This document shows, one piece after another, positions 7,430 to 13,143 of a stretch of DNA of 13,143 bases. Origin of the DNA: Beijerinckiaceae bacterium (GTDB lineage: Bacteria > Pseudomonadota > Alphaproteobacteria > Rhizobiales > Beijerinckiaceae); NCBI GenBank assembly GCA_947456315.1, contig CANGRU010000013.1, forward strand, positions 1-13,143, written 5' to 3'. The position numbers were made by a program, and so were the translations under genes. The first letter of the stretch is position 1; the number at the start of each line of letters is the position of its first letter. The notes under the pieces were generated by a model. It was not told where the DNA came from and ran no database searches. It saw nothing but the letters and a program-made list of their open reading frames with translations.

Positions 7430-8539
7430 ATGCTGATCCTGAACAATCAAGACGTCACCGATCATCTCACCATGGGAGACGCGATTGACGCGCTCGACCG
7501 GGCCTATCGGCAGCTGATCACCAAAGAAGCGGTCTGCAAGCCGCGCACAGACGTCCAGATTCCGACCAGCCAGCATGGCAAAGTCTATCAATGGAGCAGC
7601 GTCGAGGGCGGCTCGACGGACGGCTATTTTGCCATCCGCATCAAATCCGACATCATCTATGAGCAAGACTATAATGGTGCACGCACGCAGGAAAAATATT
7701 GCGTGCAACCAGGCACTTATTGCGGACTTGTGTTGCTGACGCGTGTTGAAACAGGTGAGCCTCTGGCTTTCGTCAATGATGGCCTGATGCAATTGATGCG
7801 CGTGGGCGCCGATGGCGGCATTGGCGTAAAATATCTCGCACGCGAAAATGCCGAAGTCGTCGGCATGCTGGGCTCTGGTGGCATGTCGCGCTCGCATATG
7901 GATGCCTTCATGCATGTGCGCCCCAATCTGAAACGCTTGCAAGTCTATTCACCCACCAAAGCCAATCGCGAACGCTTTGCAGCCGAGATGGCCGACCGGC
8001 ATGGCATTGAAGCGGTTGCCTGTGACACACCGGAACAGGTCTATCGGGGCGCTGATATTTTTGCAGCTCTGACCGATTCCGCAGTCTCTGTCATTCGCGG
8101 CGACCTGCTAGAAAAAGGCACGCATATTGTAGCCCCCGGTACGGGGGACGGCATCCGCGATCCGAAAATCATCGAAAAGATCGACGTCTATCTGCGCTTT
8201 GGCAATGCCACCGCACCATGGGGTGTCACCGATGTGGAAGATGAATATTTCACCTACGCGGCCCTGCCCGATGTCGATACCGGCTTCAAGCGTAAAACAC
8301 CCGGCAAGCGCGGACATGGCGCTGTCTTCCCGCCCGAGCGCACACTGACTTATGCCGATCTGATGAATGGCAAAACAAGCGGGCGCTCATCACCGGAGCA
8401 GATTTCCTATTCGGAACGGGGCAATCTGCAAGGCAATCAATTCTGGCCTCTGGCCGCAAGACTTTATGAAATTGTCAAAGCACGCGGTGCGGGGCGCGAG
8501 ATCCCGACCGAATGGTTTCTGCAAGACGTGCGCAACTGA
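7430..8539 (+). CDS. Ornithine cyclodeaminase/mu-crystallin family NAD(P)-dependent enzyme
   Basis: A cytoplasmic enzyme (369 residues, no signal peptide) of the family that holds ornithine and lysine cyclodeaminases, alanine dehydrogenases and ketimine reductases. The N-terminal substrate domain contains RIKSD (Lys72) and the conserved Arg124 in QLMRVGADGG. VGMLGSGGMSRS (residues 144-155) is the Rossmann dinucleotide loop. GTHIVAPGTGDG (230-241) matches the second conserved nucleotide/substrate segment. It is longer than the usual ~320-350 residues, through a charged insert around 260-330. The reaction may be deamination or reduction of an amino or imino acid; the exact substrate is not readable. 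The ATG at 7430 is preferred, with AGAGG 10 bases upstream; in-frame starts at 7388 (GTG) and 7403 lack a ribosome site. It is followed after 20 bases by the third TctC gene, so receptor and enzyme probably share a pathway. Confidence 0.88.
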   Translation: MLILNNQDVTDHLTMGDAIDALDRAYRQLITKEAVCKPRTDVQIPTSQHGKVYQWSSVEGGSTDGYFAIRIKSDIIYEQDYNGARTQEKYCVQPGTYCGLVLLTRVETGEPLAFVNDGLMQLMRVGADGGIGVKYLARENAEVVGMLGSGGMSRSHMDAFMHVRPNLKRLQVYSPTKANRERFAAEMADRHGIEAVACDTPEQVYRGADIFAALTDSAVSVIRGDLLEKGTHIVAPGTGDGIRDPKIIEKIDVYLRFGNATAPWGVTDVEDEYFTYAALPDVDTGFKRKTPGKRGHGAVFPPERTLTYADLMNGKTSGRSSPEQISYSERGNLQGNQFWPLAARLYEIVKARGAGREIPTEWFLQDVRN

Positions 8540-8559
8540 CAAAAAAACGGGGGGACGCT

Positions 8560-9570
8560 ATGAAAAAAATGAGCCTGACACTTGGCACTCTTGCGCTCCT
8601 CATGCAGGGCGCTCACGCACAAGCACCCAAAGATGAGAGCTTCTACAAAGGCAAGACAATTTCGATCATCGTCGGTTTTACGCCGGGTGGCAGCTATGAT
8701 GCTTATGCCCGCATGCTGGCGCGCCACATGCCGCAATATATTGCAGGCTCGCCAACGATCATCGTGCAAAACATGCCGGGCGGCGGCACGCTGACCGCTG
8801 TGCGCTATCTTGACGGCAATACACCCAAAGACGGCACGGTGCTGGCAGCTTTTACATCGGGGCTCATCACTGCCTCCATCGCTGATCCGGAAACGGTGAA
8901 ATATAATTTTTCGGATCTGGGCTGGGTTGGCTCGATCACCCGAGATTTCAGCGTCTGTTATGCTTGGCATGCGACCGGCATCACATCGCTCGCAGATGCC
9001 AAAGCACGCAAAGAATATATTATCGGCGATACGGCACGCGGCTCTTCTGCGTCGATCAATTCCACCATTCTGTCACAAATGCTGGGCGTGAAAGTGCGCA
9101 CCATCATGGGCTATACGGGCTCGGCCGAAAGCCGCATCGCCATTGAGCGCGGCGAACTCGAGGGCCATTGCGGCGCTTGGGTCAGCCTGCCGCAAGATTG
9201 GCGCACCAACAAACAAATCGTGCCCTTCGTGCGTTTTTCACGCGTGGCTTTGCCAGACATGCCCGCGAGTGCAGTGTTTGCCGGTGACGTTGTGACCAAT
9301 GATGACGATCGCAAATTGATCGATTTTCTGCTCGCCCCCTCTGAAGTGGGCCGCCCTTTTGTCGTCTCCAAACTGGTACCCGACGAGCGCCTCGCAACCC
9401 TGCGGCAGGCCTTTGCAAAGACCATGGACAACAAGGATTTTCTGAGTGAGGCGGATCGTCAGGGCCTACCCGTCAGCGCCATTGCGGGCGAAGAGGCGCA
9501 GAAAATGGTGGCCGATATCTATCAGGCGCCACCGGCTCTTGTGCAGCGCGGTCGGGCTGTTCTGAAATAG
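8560..9570 (+). CDS. TctC/Bug-family periplasmic substrate-binding protein (third of three)
   Basis: A 336-residue receptor with a Sec-type signal (MKK, short hydrophobic core, AHA/QA cleavage at residue 20). The mature start FYKGKTISIIVGFTPGGSYD has the family PGG loop (42-44) and Asp47. QNMPGGG and TPKDGT follow, then GYTGSAESRIAIERGELEG. It is the same length as the first paralogue but clearly diverged from it, so this is not a recent tandem duplication. The mature protein has Cys residues in the ligand-domain regions FSVCYAW and GHCGAW that the others lack there; they could pair or touch the ligand. The ATG at 8560 follows GGGGGGA; an upstream in-frame start at 8512 overlaps the cyclodeaminase-like gene. 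It probably belongs to the same transcript as that gene. Ligand unknown. Confidence 0.92.
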   Translation: MKKMSLTLGTLALLMQGAHAQAPKDESFYKGKTISIIVGFTPGGSYDAYARMLARHMPQYIAGSPTIIVQNMPGGGTLTAVRYLDGNTPKDGTVLAAFTSGLITASIADPETVKYNFSDLGWVGSITRDFSVCYAWHATGITSLADAKARKEYIIGDTARGSSASINSTILSQMLGVKVRTIMGYTGSAESRIAIERGELEGHCGAWVSLPQDWRTNKQIVPFVRFSRVALPDMPASAVFAGDVVTNDDDRKLIDFLLAPSEVGRPFVVSKLVPDERLATLRQAFAKTMDNKDFLSEADRQGLPVSAIAGEEAQKMVADIYQAPPALVQRGRAVLK

Positions 9571-9573
9571 CCT

Positions 9574-9681
9574 CGTCATTGCGAGGAGGGCTTCAGCCCG
9601 ACGCGGCAATCCATGGACGGGTCTTGATTGGTCTGGCGTTGCGCCATGGATTGCTTCGCAGCTTTGCTCCTCGCAATGACG
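9574..9681. repeat. Palindromic dispersed intergenic repeat (CGTCATTGCGAG type)
   Basis: The outer arms CGTCATTGCGAGGAG (9574-9588) and CTCCTCGCAATGACG (9667-9681) are perfect 15-bp inverted repeats. Inner arms GCAATCCATGG (9606-9616) and CCATGGATTGC (9644-9654) pair over 11 bp. Together they form a ~108-base stem-loop element. Such elements are scattered in many copies between genes in Rhodopseudomonas/Bradyrhizobium-type genomes; that is recalled knowledge, and only one copy is in this window. It starts three bases after the third TctC stop and separates that gene from the cytochrome/ThDP trio. In RNA it could stall 3' exonucleases or reduce readthrough. A small hairpin (GGGTC...GACCC, about 9687-9703) follows. 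Confidence 0.85.
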
Positions 9682-9692
9682 AAAAGGGGTCA

Positions 9693-9721
9693 TTGCGCGA
9701 CCCAAAACTCCAAGCTAGGCT
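9693..9721 (+). promoter_or_regulatory. Weak sigma-70-like promoter candidate for the cytochrome/ThDP genes
   Basis: TTGCGC, 17-base spacer, TAGGCT, about 43 bases before the cytochrome start at 9764. The match to consensus is partial. Spacing and -10 box are the same as in the candidate at 4652-4680, and the palindromic repeat just upstream would make a separate promoter useful. Confidence 0.27.
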
Positions 9722-9763
9722 CCTCTCCAAGCCGGATCAAAAATCGGCAATTCGGGAGGAGAC

Positions 9764-10063
9764 ATGGCCATGATGCGCCCACTCTTTTTTATCGCGGCAT
9801 TGGTTGGCGCCAGCAGCGCCTCTCTTGCGCAAGACAAGCCAGCCGATCCCGGCCGCGACCTTGTCATGCAGAAATGCGCGCAATGCCACACGGATTCCAT
9901 CTGGCGCGACCAACGCCAGAATGCGGCCGCTTGGGAAGCCACCGCCTATCGCATGATGGCTCGCGGCAGCATCTGGACCACGGATGAAGTGAAAAACATG
10001 GCGGCTTTTCTGGGCCGCGAGTTCGGGCCCGATGTGCCCCGTGCCAAGCCACAGCAACGCTGA
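9764..10063 (+). CDS. Periplasmic mono-heme c-type cytochrome (first)
   Basis: A 99-residue protein with a Sec signal peptide (residues 1-22, cleavage near SLA/QD) and one heme c site CAQCH (Cys38, Cys41, His42). The likely distal ligand is Met64 or Met65 in AYRMMARG. The mature part is about 77 residues, small for a class I cytochrome c but complete. GGGAGGAGAC immediately precedes the ATG at 9764; Met codons at 9770 and 9773 are alternatives that would only trim the signal. It should carry electrons in the periplasm. It is 14 bases upstream of the ThDP enzyme gene, and a second cytochrome gene overlaps the far end of that gene. This arrangement suggests that both cytochromes serve the ThDP enzyme, an inference from context. 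Confidence 0.9.
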   Translation: MAMMRPLFFIAALVGASSASLAQDKPADPGRDLVMQKCAQCHTDSIWRDQRQNAAAWEATAYRMMARGSIWTTDEVKNMAAFLGREFGPDVPRAKPQQR

Positions 10064-10077
10064 GAGGAGACGGTGCC

Positions 10078-12006
10078 ATGAAAGATCTCGTCTATAAATA
10101 TCTCTCGGAAGGCATTTCGCGCCGCGGCTTTCTCGACAATATGACCAAGACCGGCATCACTCTGGCAGCAGCTGAAAATGTGCTCGATGCCATTTCAACC
10201 TCTGCCCATGCGCAAGACGCCGCAGCACCGGCCACGCAGCAGACCAATCCGGTGAAGCAGTTCCAAGGCACGGGCGGTGCCTGTTTTGCCGAACAGCTCA
10301 TGGCCTGTGGCGTCAAATATGTGTTTGGCAATTCCGCCAGCGAAGACGCGCAATTCTATGAAGCGCTCGTCGATCGTCCGCAGCTGCAATATATCATCTC
10401 GCCTCATGAAGGCCCGGGTGCGGCTATGGCAGCGGGCTATATCAAGGCCTCGCAACAGCCTGCCATTGTGATGCAGGCGGGCGCTGTCGGGCTCATGAAT
10501 GCCATGGGCCAGATATACAATGCGCATAAAGAGCAGACGCCGCTTGTCGTCTATTCCTATCGCACAGATCAATCACGCCGCGCGGGCCGCGACGGGTTTG
10601 AGGAAATCGCCAATCAGGAACAGGTGGTGCAGCCGATCACGAAATATTCGTGGATGGCACGCGGCCCCTCGATGATTCCCGAGACCGTGCGCCACGCGTT
10701 CAAGACCGCCTGGACGCCACCGCATGGCCCTGCCTATCTGACATGGCACTCGGACTATACGGATGAGCGCACGCGCACCGAAATCATCCAGCAAAGCCAC
10801 TTCGACACGCGCATGCGTGTGCGCCCCAATCCGGATGAAGTGACGCGCGCGGCCAAAATGCTGGTCGAAGCCAAAATGCCGATCATGGTGGTGGGGGACG
10901 AAGTCACCAAGGCCAAGGCTTCTGCCAAAGCGATCAAGCTGGCGGAATTGCTTGGCATGCCGGTCACGCAAATGCGCCAGCTCTGGGCCAATTTCCCCGA
11001 AGCGCATCCGCTGTTCGTGTCCAATGCGCCCGCTGGCACTTTGGCCTCGATCACCTGGCCGAAAAATTATGATGTCGTCATCAATGTCGGCAACAAGATG
11101 CAGCATAATGGCGTCAACCCGATCGTCGCGCGCGGCGTGAAGTTCATCGACATGCGTATTGATTATAACAATATGGGCAAGGTCATGACGACGGATGTGC
11201 CGCTCGTCTGTGATGTGGGCCTTGGTCTTGATGATCTTTATGCGGCTGTCGAACAGCTGATGACCGCCAAGCTGCGCGAAGAAGCGGCCAGTCGTGCAAC
11301 CGAGGTGCGCAAATTTACAGAGCGTGCACGCGCGCTGCGCATGGGCTTTGTCAATTCGCCCGAATGGAACAATGCGCCGCTCATTGCCGATCGCGTGACA
11401 TGGGAAGTGGCGCAATTTGCCGATCCCGATGCGATCATCATTCATGAAGCCGGCGCGAATGTGATGCATTCCTTCGACTTCAACCCCATCGGTGGCCGTG
11501 AATTGTTCTTCTATTACGGCGGTCATCTGGGCTCGGGTGTGGGCACAGCCGCAGGTGTGAAACTGGCGCGCCCCAACCAGCAGGTGATCTGCATGGTGGG
11601 TGATGGCTCTTTCCTCTTTGGCCCACATGCTTTGTGGAACATGGCGCGCCTTGAGCTGCCGGTGATTACGGTTGTCTATAACAACCATGGTTATGGTGGC
11701 CCTCATTCGCGCACCATTGCCAATGTGCCCTCGGGTCGCATGGTCGAAACGGGTCAGATGGTGAATGGCTATCTCGGCAAACCCGACATGAACATGGCGC
11801 AGATTGCCAATGGCTTCGGGGTCGCGGCGGAAGTCGTGCACAATCCCGCGCAGATGAAAGAAGCGCTGGCACGTGCGCGCAAAGCCACCATTGAAGGCAA
11901 GCCCTATCTGCTCGATGTGCAAGTCGGTCGGCGTGGTGTGAACCAGGTGGCCGAGCCATGGATTCCGGCGATCAGCGGCGCGCAAATGCGCACAAAGAAA
12001 GTCTGA
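10078..12006 (+). CDS. Thiamine-diphosphate-dependent enzyme (acetolactate synthase/benzoylformate decarboxylase superfamily) with Tat-type signal
   Basis: A 642-residue enzyme with the classical three ThDP domains after an exported-type N-terminus. SRRGFLDNM (residues 14-22) is a twin-arginine motif, and an AHA/QD site near residue 46 could be the cleavage point. The core between them (GITLAAAENVLDAI) is only weakly hydrophobic and contains Glu and Asp, so export is likely but not certain. The PYR domain begins near residue 63 and has ISPHEGPGAAMAAGY with Glu111, the residue that activates ThDP. The central domain spans about 250-395. The PP domain holds the metal/ThDP motif GDGS (508-511) to NN (535-536). 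An oxidase, decarboxylase or carboligase is possible. I see no obvious FAD or quinone-binding tail of the pyruvate-oxidase kind. GGAG lies 8 bases before the ATG. Flanking cytochromes suggest electron release in the periplasm. Confidence 0.9.
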   Translation: MKDLVYKYLSEGISRRGFLDNMTKTGITLAAAENVLDAISTSAHAQDAAAPATQQTNPVKQFQGTGGACFAEQLMACGVKYVFGNSASEDAQFYEALVDRPQLQYIISPHEGPGAAMAAGYIKASQQPAIVMQAGAVGLMNAMGQIYNAHKEQTPLVVYSYRTDQSRRAGRDGFEEIANQEQVVQPITKYSWMARGPSMIPETVRHAFKTAWTPPHGPAYLTWHSDYTDERTRTEIIQQSHFDTRMRVRPNPDEVTRAAKMLVEAKMPIMVVGDEVTKAKASAKAIKLAELLGMPVTQMRQLWANFPEAHPLFVSNAPAGTLASITWPKNYDVVINVGNKMQHNGVNPIVARGVKFIDMRIDYNNMGKVMTTDVPLVCDVGLGLDDLYAAVEQLMTAKLREEAASRATEVRKFTERARALRMGFVNSPEWNNAPLIADRVTWEVAQFADPDAIIIHEAGANVMHSFDFNPIGGRELFFYYGGHLGSGVGTAAGVKLARPNQQVICMVGDGSFLFGPHALWNMARLELPVITVVYNNHGYGGPHSRTIANVPSGRMVETGQMVNGYLGKPDMNMAQIANGFGVAAEVVHNPAQMKEALARARKATIEGKPYLLDVQVGRRGVNQVAEPWIPAISGAQMRTKKV

Positions 12007-12311
12007 TGATGAAAGCTTATGTGTTGGGCGCCGGTCTGATGATCGGCGCCGCTTTCTCGCCCCTCACTGCAGATGCTGATGACGCGAGCGACGGTTATCT
12101 CGTCTATAATGACATGTGCGCGACGTGCCATGGCAAGGATATGATGAATCCAGGGCTGGCTTTTGATTTGCGCAAATTTCCTACCGACGACAAAGCCCGT
12201 TTCGTAACCTCTGTCAACAAAGGCAAAGGCACAGGCATGCCGCCGTGGGAAGGCAAGCTCTCGGCTGAAGAAATCGACCTGCTCTGGGCCTATGTGAAAA
12301 GCGGCGGATAG
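12006..12311 (+). CDS. Periplasmic mono-heme c-type cytochrome (second)
   Basis: A 101-residue class I cytochrome c with a Sec signal (about residues 1-24) and one heme site CATCH (Cys38, Cys41, His42). The segment KGTGMPPWEGKLS provides Met78 as sixth heme ligand. The ending EEIDLLWAYVKS is the usual C-terminal helix of cytochromes that accept electrons from periplasmic dehydrogenases. The gene begins at TGATGATG: the ATG at 12006 overlaps the ThDP stop by one base, and a second ATG follows at 12009. The overlap and weak ribosome site (AAGAAAG) indicate translational coupling to the ThDP gene. Together with the upstream cytochrome this makes a two-cytochrome, one-enzyme unit. No good plus-strand terminator follows within the window; the next gene converges after 6 bases. 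Confidence 0.92.
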   Translation: MMKAYVLGAGLMIGAAFSPLTADADDASDGYLVYNDMCATCHGKDMMNPGLAFDLRKFPTDDKARFVTSVNKGKGTGMPPWEGKLSAEEIDLLWAYVKSGG

Positions 12312-12316
12312 GCCGC
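12297..12316 (-). terminator. Short convergent-gap terminator candidate for the PhnA-like gene
   Basis: On the minus strand GCGGC, loop CTATCC, GCCGC is followed by TTTT. It lies directly after the PhnA-like stop and inside the last codons of the second cytochrome gene. The stem has only 5 bp and the T-run is short, so the call is weak. Confidence 0.4.
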
Positions 12317-12317
12317 C

Positions 12318-12539
12318 TCAGGCTTTCTTCAAAAACTCGGTGCGCAGAACAAGGCCCTTCACCTTCTCGGCGTTGCATTCGATTTCGGCCGGATCACCGG
12401 TGAGGCGGATGTTTTTGACGAGCGTGCCGCGCTTGAGCGTCACAGATGTGCCCTTGACCTTGAGATCCTTGATGAGGGTCACGCTATCGCCCTCATTCAG
12501 AATGGTCCCGTTGCTGTCGCGCACCACATCATCGCTCAT
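12318..12539 (-). CDS. PhnA/YjdM C-terminal-domain protein
   Basis: A 73-residue protein matching the C-terminal domain of the PhnA/YjdM family: RDSNGTILNEGDSVTLIKDLKVKG, then LKRGTLVKNIRL and a final LRTEFLKK. E. coli YjdM is about 111 residues and has an N-terminal zinc ribbon that is absent here, so this is the domain-only form. The family name alkylphosphonate utilisation is historical and no enzymatic role is established; the domain is an SH3-like small beta-barrel. ATG at 12539 is preferred over ATG at 12545: GGAAGG lies 8 bases from the former but only 2 from the latter. It lies downstream of the DoxX gene on the same strand, separated by a terminator, and is therefore probably transcribed alone. 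Cytoplasmic; role unknown. Confidence 0.88.
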   Translation of the reverse strand: MSDDVVRDSNGTILNEGDSVTLIKDLKVKGTSVTLKRGTLVKNIRLTGDPAEIECNAEKVKGLVLRTEFLKKA

Positions 12540-12595
12540 CGTCATAACCTTCCAGACATTTGTTGCTTGCTTTTAGACCGGGCTGTCGTTGGTGG

Positions 12596-12625
12596 CAAAG
12601 AAAAAGGGCGGCCTGTCAGCCGCCC
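12596..12625 (-). terminator. Rho-independent terminator after the DoxX-family gene
   Basis: On the minus strand GGGCGGC, a 6-base loop, GCCGCCC, then TTTTTCTTTG. The perfect 7-bp GC stem (12606-12612 with 12619-12625) begins 5 bases after the stop codon at 12631. The plus orientation has no T-run, so it acts for the minus-strand gene. Confidence 0.87.
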
Positions 12626-12630
12626 TCGTC

Positions 12631-13116
12631 TTATGCGCCGACGAGTTTTTTCAGCCAGTCGTTGTGACGAACGATCGCCAGATCCGACGCCCAACGATCG
12701 AGCCCGAAAACATGGCCCGCATTGGCGAAAAACAGATACAGACACACGGTTGCATAAACGATGTGATAGTCGACGATGAAATTATTGTGGTTCTCGATGT
12801 AGGGCCATTCCATATGCGCGGTCCAATACATCAGCAGCAAAAGCAATCCGGCCAGCGAGCTGACGCGCACCAAAAGCCCCAGCAGCAGCGACACGCCAAT
12901 CGCCAGATGGGCATAGCTCACGGCAAAGGTGAGATAGGGGTCTAGCGCAGGTGCAGTGAGTGGCGCATAAAGATCATGAAATGTTTTCGTGCTGCCCAGA
13001 AACTTCGCAACACTGAATGTGGCGTTCCAGACCTGATGGGATGCGGCATAGATAAAAGTCCATGCCATGAGCAGACGGAAGACCAAGGCAAAGCGTCTGT
13101 AGGTATTCGATGTCAT
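12631..13116 (-). CDS. DoxX/DoxD-family integral membrane protein
   Basis: A 161-residue protein with four hydrophobic segments, at about residues 8-28, 61-82, 84-104 and 112-131. The composition and the motif pattern (RLLMAWTFIYAASHQVW near the first helix, LLLGLLVRVSSLAGLLLLLMYW in the middle) fit the DoxX/DoxD group. Members include the membrane subunit of thiosulfate:quinone oxidoreductase in archaea and many uncharacterised bacterial proteins that may modulate redox or quinone chemistry. The ATG at 13116 is chosen because GGAGGG lies 7-8 bases upstream; the frame also has a GTG at 13143 at the window edge, but it lacks a visible ribosome site. Its own terminator follows directly. It is on the opposite strand to the cytochrome/ThDP genes, so any link to them is only a possibility. 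Confidence 0.85.
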   Translation of the reverse strand: MTSNTYRRFALVFRLLMAWTFIYAASHQVWNATFSVAKFLGSTKTFHDLYAPLTAPALDPYLTFAVSYAHLAIGVSLLLGLLVRVSSLAGLLLLLMYWTAHMEWPYIENHNNFIVDYHIVYATVCLYLFFANAGHVFGLDRWASDLAIVRHNDWLKKLVGA

Positions 13117-13143
13117 GGGTCGCCCTCCAAGTTGGAAGAGCAC

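Noticed and set aside
10573..11985. Minus-strand open frame of 470 codons
   Set aside because: Antisense of the ThDP gene; the His/Arg/Ile-rich product has no recognisable fold, while the sense frame has full ThDP motifs.
12601..12625. Plus-strand terminator for the cytochrome operon
   Set aside because: The stem is followed by TCGTCTTA on the plus strand with no T-run; it works only for the minus-strand DoxX gene.
1..13143. CRISPR arrays, tRNA/rRNA genes, insertion sequences, prophage genes
   Set aside because: No regularly spaced direct repeats, no cloverleaf or rRNA-like stretches, and no transposase or integrase frames were found on either strand.

Overview
The window looks like accessory chromosome from a GC-rich alphaproteobacterium, probably Hyphomicrobiales (Bradyrhizobium/Rhodopseudomonas/Bosea-like). 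This rests on codon use, on several paralogous TctC/Bug-type binding proteins with an FYKGKT...PGGxYD pattern, and on a palindromic intergenic repeat of the CGTCATTGCGAG type common in that group. The placement is inference from style. No rRNA, tRNA, CRISPR array, transposase or phage gene was found, and no stretch over 300 bases lacks a gene.

Layout. (1) Bases 1-2966, minus strand: an RND efflux permease running off the left edge (first 560 codons visible), with an MFS transporter upstream of it. (2) 3124-4186, plus strand: a stand-alone TctC-type periplasmic binding protein ending in a strong intrinsic terminator. (3) 4241-9570, plus strand: a near-consensus sigma-54 promoter, a small CxxC/CxxC zinc-ribbon protein, a Tat-signal TctC protein, an exported dienelactone-hydrolase-like protein, a four-helix membrane protein, an ornithine cyclodeaminase/mu-crystallin family enzyme and a third TctC protein. 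(4) 9574-9681: a palindromic repeat. (5) 9764-12311, plus strand: a compact trio of mono-heme cytochrome c, thiamine-diphosphate (ThDP) enzyme with an N-terminal Tat-type signal, and a second mono-heme cytochrome c. (6) 12297-13116, minus strand: a PhnA/YjdM C-terminal-domain protein and a DoxX-family membrane protein, each followed by a terminator candidate.

Working together. The plus-strand block is dominated by exported proteins: three TctC receptors, one alpha/beta hydrolase, two cytochromes and the ThDP enzyme. The most interesting reading is a periplasmic catabolic module in which a 2-oxoacid (or similar ThDP substrate) is cleaved or oxidised outside the cytoplasm, with electrons passed to c-type cytochromes. 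Tat export, which carries folded cofactor-loaded proteins, would fit a ThDP enzyme. The cyclodeaminase-like enzyme, which lacks a signal peptide, would act on an amino or imino acid in the cytoplasm. Substrate and reaction cannot be read from the sequence. No TctA/TctB permease is present, so the three receptors are orphans within this window.
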